Translations under genes and position numbers: made by a program | Shown here: positions 12,801 to 23,765 of the stretch, in pieces | Position numbering within the stretch: position 1 is the stretch's first letter | Layout: the number at the start of each line of letters is the position of its first letter | The notes under the pieces: model-generated | What the model was told of the DNA's origin: nothing | What the model saw: the letters and a program-made list of their open reading frames with translations, nothing else | The model's database searches: none | From: Paraburkholderia sprentiae WSM5005 | Lineage (GTDB): Bacteria; Pseudomonadota; Gammaproteobacteria; Burkholderiales; Burkholderiaceae | Assembly (NCBI RefSeq): GCF_001865575.2 | Contig: NZ_CP017562.2 | Location: 2,542,001 to 2,606,000 of the forward strand | DNA: 64,000 nucleotides | Reading direction: 5' to 3'

Positions 12801-13553
12801 CAGCTTGGGCACGTCGAGCTCGTCGAAGCGCAGCGACACTTCCGACTCGCGCGACGCGGCGAACGGCTTGGTCCTGCCGTCGATCGCGAGCTGACTGTTG
12901 CCGTCGATGCGCGCGCGCAGCAGCGGCTCGACGAAGATATCGGTCTTCGACGGCAGAGTCGCGATAAACGGAATGCCGAGCTTCCATTGATCGATCACGT
13001 GGCTCGTGCCGAGCAGTCGGTCGTCGAAGCTGATCTGGCCGTTTTCGACGCGAATGTTGGAGACGGAGAACTGCGTCGGTTTGCTGTTCGGTTTTGCCGG
13101 CTGATTCGCGAACTTCTCGATCAGGTCGGTGAAATTAAAGTGCTGCGCATCGAGGCGAACGATATGAAAGCGTGGCGAATCGACCTGCACTTCGTCGACG
13201 ATCGGCGCGCCGCGAAACAGTGAACTCCACGACGGCTTCACGATGAGCCGCGAAATATCGACGAACTCGCCCGCGCCGCCGCGCTCGCCGATATGCACGT
13301 TGTCGGCTTCGAAACGAAGGGTGTACGGGTTGAGCGCGATGCGGCCGATCGACGCCGGCCGGTCCAGCTGCTTGCTCAGTTGCTGGCTCGCGATGTGGCG
13401 AATCAACGGCGGCGCCGCGAAAAAGCCGAGCAGGCCGAACACGACGACGACGATCAGCAGACCGACGAGAATCCGTCGCGTACGGTGCGACTGCGCGACT
13501 GCTCGCACGGACCGCATGGAGGAGGCTAACGATGTTTTATTGAGGCTTGCCAT
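9819..13553 (-). CDS. AsmA-like DUF748 envelope protein
   Basis: A 1,244-residue protein with one N-terminal membrane anchor (ILVGLLIVVVVFGLLGFFAA), then a very long periplasmic region rich in repeated beta segments, as in AsmA/TamB-type DUF748 proteins that span or organise the envelope and are linked to phospholipid transport. An Ala/Pro-rich linker lies before the last third. Near the C terminus, GYVEFEAGSATLTDADKQKL and MDLIGRVDP resemble an OmpA-like peptidoglycan-contact fold. I chose the ATG at 13553; the TTG at 13580 would add nine residues. It converges on acnA. The lipid-transport role is family inference. Confidence 0.82.
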   Translation of the reverse strand: MASLNKTSLASSMRSVRAVAQSHRTRRILVGLLIVVVVFGLLGFFAAPPLIRHIASQQLSKQLDRPASIGRIALNPYTLRFEADNVHIGERGGAGEFVDISRLIVKPSWSSLFRGAPIVDEVQVDSPRFHIVRLDAQHFNFTDLIEKFANQPAKPNSKPTQFSVSNIRVENGQISFDDRLLGTSHVIDQWKLGIPFIATLPSKTDIFVEPLLRARIDGNSQLAIDGRTKPFAASRESEVSLRFDELDVPKLVSYLPSKLPVIVQSGKLSTDLKLNFEMSNDTPSLRVAGTVDLNDVDVRDQSKAPFFAARAVHVAAASLEPLKSVYHFDDIRIDAPGASLARDKDGVLSVEHMFASAPQTTAAKETTDANANAKTAAAKAAPPFDLAIKRFTIDDGTVNVRDEAASRPVETGLQNLAVTLTDFSTLAPTPAHYTLKTNLKDGAGSLAADGTVGLAAKTASAKLDLKSLKLPPLQPYLDTATSAQALDGALSATANINANWSKSPMALTVADTQLDMQTVKLAARGDKTPAIALAQGSVVVKQVDVAARTADVTSVDVTGLSVDAQRLKDGSINLSTLAGAHQQATERTAIHAAKKAQAEGPAWRYKIGELTLKDASADFTDNTTPRPVKLSFSPVQLKVRQISDDLSRPLPVDLQATLNKKGTLAVKGDVTATPLKLAVKLNANQLDAAAFEPYFGSNLNATLASALLNANGDLAVTQAKSLKANFRGDMALVAVRMLDKVTSAPFAGWGSLALSNLKADYDEHGTVVDAGRATFSKFYGRVLLDAQGKLNLNDVVAHEGGTPPIPLTPPAVSEAVAASAPVAASAPTPRTAAAAPVATVTAAKPPQSPVKLHFGQLVLQQGRVTYTDNFVKPNYTANLVGIQGTIGAFGTESITPAPVDVAAKLAANGPLTIRGTVNPLIAKPALDLTATAHDIELTNLTPYSAKYAGYPITKGKLNVDLHYKLENDQLNANNHLFIDQLTFGDHIDNDTATKLPVRFAISLLKNSRGEIDVNLPVSGSLSNPEFSIGGLIWHAVLNLLEKAVTAPFSLIAHAVGGNGEELGYVEFEAGSATLTDADKQKLDTIVKALADKPSIRMDLIGRVDPKVDEPALRTRYVDQMVKRQKIKDAVGNGQSVDLSTVTVDQQEYDKYLAKAYKSTDFKKPRNFIGITKTLPDDDMKTALAAHAPVDDASLRQLAQQRAQSVQQYLQGKIDSSRVFIVAPKMNADDIKDKGATTRVDFGLK

Positions 13554-13726
13554 GCTCGATGTGGAGGAATGCGGCGGCAAGCCCGCCGCGAAAAAAACAG
13601 GAATCCCGCAAGCGGCAGTATAAGTCTTGAATCAATCGTTAGACAGGAATGTCAGGCGCTCTCTGACGATTCGTGCTGCTGATCGATTCGCTTTTCAGCG
13701 ATGCAGATTTGCGCGAGCGTTAGATA

Positions 13727-13760
13727 ACAAAACCGACGGCGCGCGGTTTGCGCGCGCCGT
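13727..13760 (-). terminator. Terminator after DUF1254 gene
   Basis: Arms ACGGCGCGCG (13736-13745) and CGCGCGCCGT (13751-13760) form a 10-bp stem. On the minus strand it runs into CGGTTTTGTT. Confidence 0.7.
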
Positions 13761-13765
13761 TCACA

Positions 13766-15184
13766 TCATTGCCGCACGACGGGCGGCGGCTGCCAGCTGC
13801 CGTCGGTCGCTTGCGGCTTCGGCGCATACAGGCGCAGCACCAGCCGCATGTCCGCGCGCGGTGCGGGCAGCCAATTGCCGGTCCGGCTGCGCGTCGACGA
13901 CACGACCACGTCGAGCGAACCGTCGCGGTTGCGGCGCGCGCCATTGCGATCGCCGACCGCGAGCCGTGTCGGCGCGTTCTCGCTCAGCGCGCCATCCTTC
14001 GTGTATGCGGTGATCGACCAGAAGCCGCGCACCGGCGGCAACTGGTTCGCCGCGAAGTGGATCACGTAGCGATTCGCGCCGTTCAGCGTGTTGCCGTCGC
14101 TGTCCTGCGTGACGAACGCTCGTACTTCGTCGTCCTTCGTACCGATGCCCAACTGCGTGCTCGCCGCATAGGCGCGCAGCCCATAATCGGGACCGTAGTT
14201 GCCGACGGCGTCGCCGAACCAGCTCCAGCCGTTCGCGCTCAGCAGATTTGACGGCGGCGAGGCGACGCGTTCGCGACCGTCGGCGAGACCCGCCGCGAGC
14301 GCCTCGGACGATTTCGGCAGCTTGACTGGATCGCCCGGTGTGACGCCGAGATCGGTGAGGAATTTGAGCGCGTGCGGATCAGCCGGTGTCGGCGGATTGT
14401 CCGGCAACGCGTCGGCAAGACGGCCGAAGAAGCCGCTCGCGTCGAGCGCGGCGACCTGCTGCGCCGGCGTGCCGCTCGCGCCCGCGACGGCGCCTGTGTA
14501 ACCGCGCGTCGGCACCACCGGCTGCGCGTCGCCGTCGAACACGCTCAGCGGCTCCAGACGGATCGCGCGTTGCAGCTTGCGCACCGCGTTCAGATCGCGT
14601 GCGCCGTTCGACTGGATGCGCACACTGATCCATGCGTTGCGCGTCGGCACTTCGACGCGCGTCGCGCCCTTCGGCAGCTCGCCCTTCCAGCCCGGCGCGA
14701 CGAACGCGATCGTCTGCGCGCGCAGACCTTTCGCGGCGCCCGTGGCCGCGGCAAGCTGCGGCCCGGTCGACCACGCGACGTTGGTCCACATATCGAGCAC
14801 GCGCGCATCGACGTAACGGCCATGTGAATCGGGTAGCGCCAGGATCACCGGCTCGGCGGCAAGATCGAGCCAGCCGGTCGAGTCGAGCGTGTCGAGGCTC
14901 GGCTGCGGCGGGTTGGTCGCGCCGATCGGCGGTAGCGCCTGGGTGTGGCGCAGCGTGTTGAAAGGCGCCTGGCCCGGCTCGGTGCCGACCGCCGCATCGC
15001 GCGCGGCGCTCATCAGCACGAGCGGATAGCCGAATACGTACGAGTCGGCGACTTCGTCCTTGATCCAGCCGGTGCTTTGTCGTGTCGCAGTGGGGGTCGA
15101 CGCGCAGCTTGCCAGCAGTGCGAGAGCCGCGAGCGATGCGCAGGTTCGTTGAAGCAAAAACAGTTCTCGGCGATTTTTTATCAT
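13766..15184 (-). CDS. DUF1254/DUF1214 lipoprotein
   Basis: A 472-residue predicted lipoprotein. The signal peptide ends in LALLASC, a lipobox with Cys at about residue 26, followed by a Thr/Ser linker. The body matches DUF1254 (DSYVFGYPLVLM and the VARSVD-like LAAEPVILALPD stretch) and C-terminal DUF1214 (GFWSITAYTKDGALSEN, RADMRLVLRLYAP). Proteins with this pair are widespread in proteobacteria and of unknown function. I chose the ATG at 15184 because an upstream GTG at 15265 would bury the signal peptide behind 27 polar residues. A terminator follows the stop closely. Confidence 0.85.
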   Translation of the reverse strand: MIKNRRELFLLQRTCASLAALALLASCASTPTATRQSTGWIKDEVADSYVFGYPLVLMSAARDAAVGTEPGQAPFNTLRHTQALPPIGATNPPQPSLDTLDSTGWLDLAAEPVILALPDSHGRYVDARVLDMWTNVAWSTGPQLAAATGAAKGLRAQTIAFVAPGWKGELPKGATRVEVPTRNAWISVRIQSNGARDLNAVRKLQRAIRLEPLSVFDGDAQPVVPTRGYTGAVAGASGTPAQQVAALDASGFFGRLADALPDNPPTPADPHALKFLTDLGVTPGDPVKLPKSSEALAAGLADGRERVASPPSNLLSANGWSWFGDAVGNYGPDYGLRAYAASTQLGIGTKDDEVRAFVTQDSDGNTLNGANRYVIHFAANQLPPVRGFWSITAYTKDGALSENAPTRLAVGDRNGARRNRDGSLDVVVSSTRSRTGNWLPAPRADMRLVLRLYAPKPQATDGSWQPPPVVRQ

Positions 15185-15424
15185 TCGTTCAGAGGGCGGA
15201 ACGTGCAGTCGTATGGGAGATGCCGGTGTGCAGCGCCAGGTGCATGCGCGGTTCTCCCGAAACACTGCGCAGCGATTCCGCCGATTGCGATTCCGACAAC
15301 ATCGCGTTGTATCGTATCCTTGCTAACCAGGCAAGCACAAAGCAGGGAATTGTGGCTGGCAGCGCGACCCGCCGACTTGCCGATTCGCCCCACTGTTTCG
15401 TCGTCCTGCGTTCGGAGCGCTTCA

Positions 15425-16072
15425 ATGTACATGCCCGCCCATTTCGAAGAGAACCGTCCAGAGGTTCTTCACCGTCTGATCGCCGAGCAGCCGTTCGGCG
15501 CGCTGATTACGAACGGCCCCACCGGGCTCGATGCGAATCATTTGCCGTTCGAGGCGCAGACGGACGCGATGGATTCGTCACATCTGGTGCTGCGCGCGCA
15601 CGTCGCGCGCGCGAACCCGGTCTGGCAGGAAGCCGCGACCCATCCCGAAGCGCTCGTGATCTTCCAGGGGCCGACCGCGTATATTTCGCCGACCTGGTAC
15701 CCGAGCAAACACGAAACGCACAAGCAGGTGCCGACGTACAACTATATGGTCGTGCATGCGCATGGCAGGATGGTGGTGCGTGACGATGAATCGTTCGTGC
15801 GCGGCCTCGTCGCGCGGCTCACGCGCAAGATGGAAGCCGGCGAGCCGGTGCCCTGGAAGATGAGCGACGCGCCGGCCGACTATATCGCGCAGATGCTCGG
15901 CGCGATCGTCGGTATCGAGATCGAGGTGACGCGGCTCGTCGGTAAATGGAAGCTCGGCCAAAACAAGGCGGCAGAAGACCGGCGCGGCGCGGCGCAAACG
16001 CTGCTCGCGCGCGATAGCGATCAACAGAAGGCGGTGGGACAGGCAATGCTCGACGCGCCGCCGGCATTTTGA
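15425..16072 (+). CDS. FMN-binding negative transcriptional regulator, PaiB-like
   Basis: A 215-residue PaiB-family protein with a split-barrel FMN-binding fold. Signatures are MYMPAHFEE at the N terminus, the LITNGPTGLDANHLPF strand, LVIFQGPTAYISPTWYPSK, VPTYNYMVVHAHG and EIEVTRLVGKWKLGQNK. The prototype, Bacillus PaiB, affects protease and sporulation gene expression; in Gram-negative bacteria the role is unclear, and the protein has no DNA-binding motif I can see. The adjacent DUF1254 gene is divergent. copA follows 95 bp downstream but has its own copper promoter. Confidence 0.87.
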   Translation: MYMPAHFEENRPEVLHRLIAEQPFGALITNGPTGLDANHLPFEAQTDAMDSSHLVLRAHVARANPVWQEAATHPEALVIFQGPTAYISPTWYPSKHETHKQVPTYNYMVVHAHGRMVVRDDESFVRGLVARLTRKMEAGEPVPWKMSDAPADYIAQMLGAIVGIEIEVTRLVGKWKLGQNKAAEDRRGAAQTLLARDSDQQKAVGQAMLDAPPAF

Positions 16073-16093
16073 CGGCGGCCGCATAATCCGGCC

Positions 16094-16124
16094 TTGACCT
16101 TCCCGTCATGGGAAGGTCGATACT
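16094..16124 (+). promoter_or_regulatory. CueR-type copper-responsive promoter of copA
   Basis: TTGACC (-35, 16094-16099) and GATACT (-10, 16119-16124) are 19 bp apart, the over-long spacing typical of MerR-family promoters. The spacer is filled by arms ACCTTCCC (16097-16104) and GGGAAGGT (16110-16117), the consensus CueR operator. The downstream gene is a copper ATPase, which confirms the reading. No cueR gene lies in the window. Confidence 0.88.
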
Positions 16125-16167
16125 GGATTGGCAATGCGGCCCAATGCCGCCACGAGCCTTGCCTGCC

Positions 16168-18735
<2,568 letters not shown>

Positions 18736-18806
18736 AACGCGTCCGGCCGCGCCGTCGATCAGGCACGCTGAGCATCGCTAGAAGACCTTCTCGCATTCGC
18801 GCGTAT

Positions 18807-18833
18807 TAAAGGCCCCGTCTCGCAAGCCGTAAA
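18807..18833 (+). promoter_or_regulatory. Sigma-28 (FliA) promoter of chemoreceptor gene
   Basis: TAAA (18807-18810), 15 bp, then GCCGTAAA (18826-18833) fits the FliA consensus TAAA-N15-GCCGATAA at ten of twelve defined positions. The predicted transcript start is about 55 nt before the chemoreceptor ATG. Confidence 0.7.
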
Positions 18834-18898
18834 CCAGTGAATCGATGCCGTTTCCGGCCGCATCACGCGCATCGCCTGTCCCTTTTACGCGCTTGCCC

Positions 18899-20872
18899 AT
18901 GAACTTTCTCTTGTTGCGCCGCGCCAGCGTCGGCGCACGGCTTGCCGTGCTCTCCTGCGTGCTGGTCGCGCTGATTTTCTCCGCCTTCGCGTGGGCGCTC
19001 GCGCGCGCCGCCGGCGAGCAGGTGCGCGATCAGGTACTCGAACGCATCACCGAGAAAGACCGCTCGATCACGGCGATGATCGCGCTATTCGACAAGGCGC
19101 TGTCGGCTGAAGTCGATCGGTCGATGGCGCTATTCGCGAGCTTCCTGCCCACCGATTTCTCGCTCGACGAGATACAAAAAGTCGACATCGGCGGCACCGC
19201 GGCGCCGACTTTCAAGGCCGGCGGCAAGGTGCTGAACCTCGACTTCACGATTCCCGACCAGTTCCTCGAGCGCAGCGGCGCCGTCGCGACCATTTTTGCG
19301 CGCAACGGCGATGACTTCGTGCGCGTGACCACGTCGCTGAAGAAGCAGGACGGCACTCGCGCGGTCGGCACGCTGCTCGACCGCAAGGGACCGGCGTATG
19401 CGCCGCTGCTCGGGAACCGCTCCTACACCGGCCTCGCCACGCTGTTCGGCAAGCGCATGATCACGCAGTACCGGCCGATCGCCGACGCGAGCGGCCGCGT
19501 GATCGGCGCGCTGTTCGTCGGTGTCGACGTGGACAAGGAGATCCAGTCGGTCGAGGACGGCATCCGCGCGCTGAAGATCGGCGCGAGCGGCTACTACTTC
19601 GTGCTCGACGCGTCGGGCGGCGCAGAGCGCGGCAAGCTGCTCGTGCATCCGGCCGCCTCGGGCCAGAAAGCCGACGACGCGAACGCGCCCTATCAACGCA
19701 TGCTCGATATGAAGCAGGGTGAGCTCGACTACCGCTCGGCCGACGCGACGCTCGGCGAGAGCGACGCGCGCGACAAGTTCGTGTCGTTCGTCACGGTGCC
19801 GCAGTGGCAGTGGCTCGTCGGCGGCGTCGCGCCGCGCGACGAAGTGATGGCTGAAGTCGTACGCACCCGCAACGCGTTCCTGCTGCTCGGCTTGGCGCTC
19901 GCCGGCCTGTTCGCGATCGTGTTCCTCGTCGCGGTGCGGCGGCTCGTCAGCCGTCCGCTCGACGAAGCCGCGCGCGCGTCCGAGCGTCTCGCCGCGGGCG
20001 ATCTGAGCGTGCGCGTCACGCAGCACGGCCGCGCGCGTGCCGACGAGATCGGCCGCCTGATGCTGGCGATCGACGGCATCGGCGAGGGGCTCGCGCGCAT
20101 CGTCGCGCAGGTGCGCAACGCGTCGGCCGACATGTCAGCGGGCACCGAGAAAATCGCCGCCGGCAGCGGCAACATCGCGATGCGCATCGCGACGCAGGCG
20201 AGCAGCCTCGAGGAAACCGCAGCGAGCATGGAGCAGATCACGTCGACCGTGCAGCAGAACGCCGATCACGCGACCGAGGCGAACACGCTCGTCACGCATG
20301 CCGCCGACGCCGCGCTCGAAGGCGGCCGCGCGGTCGAGCGCGTGGTGTCGACGATGGGCGAGATCGGCCGTTCGTCGCAGAAGATCGCCGAGATCACCAC
20401 GGTGATCGAGGGCATCGCCTTCCAGACCAACATTCTTGCGTTGAACGCGGCCGTCGAAGCGGCGCGCGCGGGCGAGCACGGCAAGGGTTTCGCGGTCGTC
20501 GCGACGGAAGTGCGCGCGCTCGCGCAGCGCAGCGCGGTGGCGGTGAAGGAAATCGAGGGGGTGATCGCGGCGTCGAGCGCGAACGTCGACAGCGGTTTTC
20601 GCATCGCCGAAGAAGCGAGCGCGACGATGCAGGGAATCGTCACGCAGGTCGGCCAGATCCGGGCAATCATGAGCGAGATCAACGTCGCGTCACGCGAGCA
20701 ATCGGGCGGCATCGAGCAGGTCAATCTGGCGGTCACGCAGATCGGCGAGGCGACGCAGCAGAATGCGACGATCGTCGGCGACGCTGAAGCCGCGGCGGCC
20801 GAATTGCGCGAACAGGCTGCGCGGCTCGCGCAGCTGGTCAGCGTGTTCAGGCTCGAAGGCGAGCGCGGGTGA
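18899..20872 (+). CDS. Methyl-accepting chemotaxis protein, Cache-type
   Basis: Inner-membrane chemoreceptor of 657 residues. Order: transmembrane helix 1 (residues about 11-33), a periplasmic ligand-binding region of about 270 residues with the Cache_3-Cache_2 look ([35 protein letters not shown], then [10 protein letters not shown]), transmembrane helix 2 ([21 protein letters not shown]), HAMP, and the cytoplasmic signalling hairpin with the tip region [20 protein letters not shown] and [12 protein letters not shown]. There is no C-terminal CheR/CheB-docking pentapeptide. ATG at 18899 is preferred over 18845 because the sigma-28 promoter puts the transcript start near 18843. Ligand unknown, perhaps small organic acids. 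Confidence 0.93.
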   Translation: MNFLLLRRASVGARLAVLSCVLVALIFSAFAWALARAAGEQVRDQVLERITEKDRSITAMIALFDKALSAEVDRSMALFASFLPTDFSLDEIQKVDIGGTAAPTFKAGGKVLNLDFTIPDQFLERSGAVATIFARNGDDFVRVTTSLKKQDGTRAVGTLLDRKGPAYAPLLGNRSYTGLATLFGKRMITQYRPIADASGRVIGALFVGVDVDKEIQSVEDGIRALKIGASGYYFVLDASGGAERGKLLVHPAASGQKADDANAPYQRMLDMKQGELDYRSADATLGESDARDKFVSFVTVPQWQWLVGGVAPRDEVMAEVVRTRNAFLLLGLALAGLFAIVFLVAVRRLVSRPLDEAARASERLAAGDLSVRVTQHGRARADEIGRLMLAIDGIGEGLARIVAQVRNASADMSAGTEKIAAGSGNIAMRIATQASSLEETAASMEQITSTVQQNADHATEANTLVTHAADAALEGGRAVERVVSTMGEIGRSSQKIAEITTVIEGIAFQTNILALNAAVEAARAGEHGKGFAVVATEVRALAQRSAVAVKEIEGVIAASSANVDSGFRIAEEASATMQGIVTQVGQIRAIMSEINVASREQSGGIEQVNLAVTQIGEATQQNATIVGDAEAAAAELREQAARLAQLVSVFRLEGERG

Positions 20873-20977
20873 CGGATCTGCCTGGAAGCGAACGGCGCTG
20901 CAACCGGCGCGGTGGAGCGCCAGTTGCAAGCATCGAGCAGCGGTACAGCTAATCCGTGAAGCTAATGCGCGGCGGGT

Positions 20978-21589
20978 TCAGGCCGTCGGCCGGAACATCT
21001 GAAACATCTCGCCGATCTGCGCATAGTCGGCGCGATAACCCGCGCGCATGATCGGCTGCGCGGCGTGCGTGTCGAACAGGCCGTCCTTCAGATACGCGTC
21101 GTCGATATGCACGCCGACCACCTGGCCGAGCGACAAATAGTTGTCCATCGGCTGGCCGTCGACGTCGTGCAGACGCACGATTTGCAGCAGTTTGCATTCG
21201 AGCGCGGCCGGCGATTCGGCCACGTGCGGCACCGCGACATTGCGGCCCGGTGCGGGTGTGAGCCCGGCCAGCGCGAACTCGTCGACGTGCGGCGCAACCG
21301 GCGCCGACGAACGGTTCATCTGCTCGGCAAGCGGCCGGGTGGCGAGATTCCACACGAATTCCCCGGTCGCCTCGATGTTGGCGAGGCTGTCCTTGCGGCC
21401 CTCGCTGCTAAAACCGATGATCGGCGGAAAGGTCGCGAACGCGCCGAAAAAGCTGTACGGCGCCAGGTTGAGCGCGCCTTCGGGATCGCGCGATGAAATC
21501 CAGCCGATCAGCCGCGGCGCGACGATCGCCTTGAAAGGATCGTGCGGCAGGCCGTGACCGGCGGCGGGGTCGTAGAAGTAGTGGGACAT
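20978..21589 (-). CDS. Flavin reductase family protein
   Basis: A 203-residue split-barrel FMN-binding protein of the flavin reductase/DIM6 type. Typical segments are RLIGWISSRDPEGALNLAPYSFFGAFATFPPIIGFS, which binds FMN, then EFVWNLATRPLAEQMN and ALECKLLQIVRL. Such proteins supply reduced flavin to monooxygenases or act as flavoprotein oxidoreductases. No partner monooxygenase is next to it. It lies 87 bp downstream of the 3-hydroxyacyl-CoA dehydrogenase start region on the same strand and may be co-transcribed with it. Confidence 0.87.
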   Translation of the reverse strand: MSHYFYDPAAGHGLPHDPFKAIVAPRLIGWISSRDPEGALNLAPYSFFGAFATFPPIIGFSSEGRKDSLANIEATGEFVWNLATRPLAEQMNRSSAPVAPHVDEFALAGLTPAPGRNVAVPHVAESPAALECKLLQIVRLHDVDGQPMDNYLSLGQVVGVHIDDAYLKDGLFDTHAAQPIMRAGYRADYAQIGEMFQMFRPTA

Positions 21590-21676
21590 GATGGTCTCGG
21601 GGTTCGCTGATGATTCGTGCGACAGTTAGCGCGAAAGCAGCGCAGAAGCAGGCAAGGAACGGCTATTCATACCGCA

Positions 21677-22603
21677 CTAGCCGCGCCCGATCACGCGCTT
21701 GCGTCCTGCCTTGACCCGCGCTATGCGCGCTTCGTCCCAGTCATGAAACCCGGCCCCGCTGCGCACCCCGACACGCCCCGCGTCGACCTGCGCACGCAGC
21801 AGATCGATGACGTCTTCGTCCTTTGCGAGTTGCGGCATCAGATGCGACGCGATATCGACGAACGTGTCGAGTCCCCCCATATCGGCGCCCTCGAACGGTC
21901 CGACGATGCCCCAGCGGCGCCCAAGCGAAGCCTTCATCACCCGATCGACGACCTCGGGCGTCGCCGCGCCCGAACGGACGATGTGCAACGCCTCGCGCAG
22001 CACCGCGAACTGCAGCCGATTCCCGACGAAGCCCGGAATCGCCTTTGCGAGCACGACCGGTTCCATGCCGATCGCGCTCATCAGTCCGGCGGTTTGCTGC
22101 ACGACTTCGGGCGCCGTCGCGCTGCCGGGTACGATCTCGACGAGCGGAATCATGTGCGGCGGGTTCCAGAAATGCGCGATCACGAAACGTTCTTTCGCGC
22201 GCAGCGGTGTGGCGAGCTGATCGGGCGGAAAGCCGCTCGTGTTGCTTGCGAGGATCGCGTCGTCGGCGAGCAGCCCGGCCAGCTTTGCGTAAAGTCGATG
22301 CTTGAGTTCGAGCACTTCCGGAATCGCTTCGACCACGAAGCGCGCCCGCGCGATCGCGTCGAGTTGCGCATGCGTTTCGATGCGCGCAAGCGCCGCCTGT
22401 CTGGCAGCATGATCGATCCGGCCCGCGTCGATTAGCTCGTCGAGCACGGCTTCCGCTTTCGGCGCGACGCTCGCGAGCCGCGCCGGATCGACGTCGTGCA
22501 CGATCGTCCGGTACCCATGCAACGCGGCCTGCGTCGCAATGCCGACGCCCATCAGCCCCGTGCCCACCACCCCTATCGCTACATCCTGCGTCGTCGTGTT
22601 CAC
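21677..22603 (-). CDS. 3-hydroxyacyl-CoA dehydrogenase family protein
   Basis: NAD-dependent oxidoreductase of 308 residues with the Rossmann motif GVVGTGLMGVGIA at the N terminus, the SNTSGFPPDQLA catalytic segment, HFWNPPHMIPLVEIVPG, and the C-terminal domain starting KAIPGFVGNRLQFA. It fits the 3-hydroxybutyryl/3-hydroxyacyl-CoA dehydrogenase family; PHM-type variants also act on carnitine or lambda-crystallin-like substrates. I set the start at the GTG at 22603, which has GGGAG five bases upstream, rather than 18 residues further out. No thiolase or crotonase lies beside it, so the pathway is open. Confidence 0.88.
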   Translation of the reverse strand: MNTTTQDVAIGVVGTGLMGVGIATQAALHGYRTIVHDVDPARLASVAPKAEAVLDELIDAGRIDHAARQAALARIETHAQLDAIARARFVVEAIPEVLELKHRLYAKLAGLLADDAILASNTSGFPPDQLATPLRAKERFVIAHFWNPPHMIPLVEIVPGSATAPEVVQQTAGLMSAIGMEPVVLAKAIPGFVGNRLQFAVLREALHIVRSGAATPEVVDRVMKASLGRRWGIVGPFEGADMGGLDTFVDIASHLMPQLAKDEDVIDLLRAQVDAGRVGVRSGAGFHDWDEARIARVKAGRKRVIGRG

Positions 22604-22690
22604 ACGCGCTCCCGCTGCCGTCGATGAAAGCTCCGAAGCATAGCGCAGCACGCGCAATGCCAGGGTGGACTTGCACCGCCCAGATGCGAC

Positions 22691-22725
22691 GAAGCCGGCC
22701 TTCCCGCGGAGGGAAGACCGGCTTC
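22691..22725. repeat. Strong hairpin without T tract
   Basis: Fifteen-base arms at 22691-22705 and 22711-22725 (GAAGCCGG and CCGGCTTC outermost, one mismatch inside) enclose six bases. It lies between the exported His-rich gene and the dehydrogenase gene and may end or stabilise the upstream transcript. No run of T on either side. Confidence 0.6.
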
Positions 22726-22765
22726 GTGGACTCGCGCCGCGCGGGACGGCGACGTCAGGCGCGCA

Positions 22766-23086
22766 TTAGTAGCGCGGCGGCGGGCGGTGATCGTCGCGAT
22801 CGTCGCGGCCGTCGCCGCGGTGGTGCGGATCGTAGTCATGCGGATGGTGGCGCATCCAGTCATCGTGTTGCCAGTAGCGGTGGCCGTCCCAATAACGATC
22901 GCCGTGCCAGCCGATGTTGATGGATACGCCCACCGGCATCATATGCGGTTGACCGTACACGACCGGCGCCGTGTGGTCTTCGACGATCACGCGGTCTTGC
23001 GCGAATGCGCTACCGGCCGCGACGAATGCGCCGCCCGCGAGCAGCGTTGCGATAAGCGAGCGAGATGTGTTGCCCAAGGTTTTCAT
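22766..23086 (-). CDS. Small exported His/Asp-rich protein
   Basis: A 106-residue protein with a clear signal peptide (MKTLGNTSRSLIATLLAGGAFVAAGSAFA, about 29 residues). The mature part has a YGQPHMMPVGVSINIGWHG core and a tail dominated by His, Asp, Arg and Tyr (WDGHRYWQHDDWMRHHPHDY). The composition suggests metal binding in the periplasm, as in RcnB-like small proteins, but I cannot assign a family. A good ribosome site (GGGAGGT) precedes the ATG at 23086. Confidence 0.8.
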   Translation of the reverse strand: MKTLGNTSRSLIATLLAGGAFVAAGSAFAQDRVIVEDHTAPVVYGQPHMMPVGVSINIGWHGDRYWDGHRYWQHDDWMRHHPHDYDPHHRGDGRDDRDDHRPPPRY

Positions 23087-23579
23087 ATTGACCTCCCGTC
23101 AAAGTTTTATTCAAGGCCGGCGTCCGCGTTTGCTGGGTCATACGATTGGCTTGGTTCGCTTCGTTAGTGACCTGAACCGGACGCCGTACGCTTGAGAGCC
23201 ACTTTAGCGGGCTGAACCGCTCGGAGACGTGACCACTTGTAAGCGCGCATTTCATAGGTGGGGAGTGATGACGGAAACCCGATTTCGCTTCTGAGCCTCC
23301 TTCAGCAAGGCTCAACGGGGCGACGCTTTTCTTCGACTCGCTGCATCGGCCTGAAGGCTGGTTACATTCATTTCGGGCCCGAAATATTTCGCAAGCGTTG
23401 TGCCTCGGGAGTGTCGAGCGCTGACATTGCCGCTCTGGCAGCGGAGATGGCGTGCGTCGCATGGCAGCGTCTCCAAAACAAAAGCCACCATTCGCATTCG
23501 CGAATAGTGGCTCAATGGAACGCACATCGAGGTGCGTGCCTTGGCGCGTTGTCCCGCGCTCACGGCAGTGCGGCTGGTA
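23087..23579. other. Noncoding stretch
   Basis: It holds the upstream region of the exported His-rich gene and, at 23477-23512, the terminator of the DUF3563 gene. I see no supportable reading frame in the rest. Confidence 0.5.
23477..23512 (-). terminator. Terminator after DUF3563 gene
   Basis: On the minus strand AGCCACTATTCGC and GCGAATGGTGGCT pair with one mismatch around a 3-base loop and run into TTTTGTTTTGG. It lies about 65 bp past the DUF3563 stop. Confidence 0.75.
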
Positions 23580-23738
23580 TCAGTCGGTCAGCTTGATGCC
23601 GAACAGCGTGGCCTGCGCGCGGCGCACACGCTCCGCTTCACGGGCACGCGCTGCGTACGAATAGTCCGAATCCAGCGGCAGATGGGGCGACGCAAAGAGG
23701 TCGCTGACCTTTTGGAACAGTGCAAAGATGTAGCTCAT
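23580..23738 (-). CDS. DUF3563 family mini-protein
   Basis: A 52-residue protein that I translated by hand: it begins MSYIFALFQKVSDLF, continues with ASPHLPLDSDYSYAARARE and AERVRRAQATLFG, and ends IKLTD. This is the DUF3563 pattern, a short family common in Burkholderia and relatives with no known function: a hydrophobic N-terminal helix followed by a charged amphipathic helix. GGGAG lies seven bases before the ATG. Two tandem GGGTTTTCCC-type palindromes lie upstream and a terminator downstream, so it is a complete independent transcription unit. The call rests on the characteristic N-terminal phrase and the YAARAREAERVRRA segment. Confidence 0.85.
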   Translation of the reverse strand: MSYIFALFQKVSDLFASPHLPLDSDYSYAARAREAERVRRAQATLFGIKLTD

Positions 23739-23765
23739 GGCGACTCCCGGTTAGTGACTGCATTG

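Noticed and set aside
10995..13223. A 742-codon frame antisense to the DUF748 gene
   Set aside because: Same shadow composition; the opposite strand has a membrane anchor and AsmA-like repeats.
15185..15265. GTG start at 15265 for the DUF1254 protein
   Set aside because: It would put 27 polar residues before the lipoprotein signal peptide, blocking export.
16108..16167. CopA start at the ATG at 16108
   Set aside because: This ATG lies in the CueR operator, between -35 and -10, so it is not in the mRNA from that promoter.
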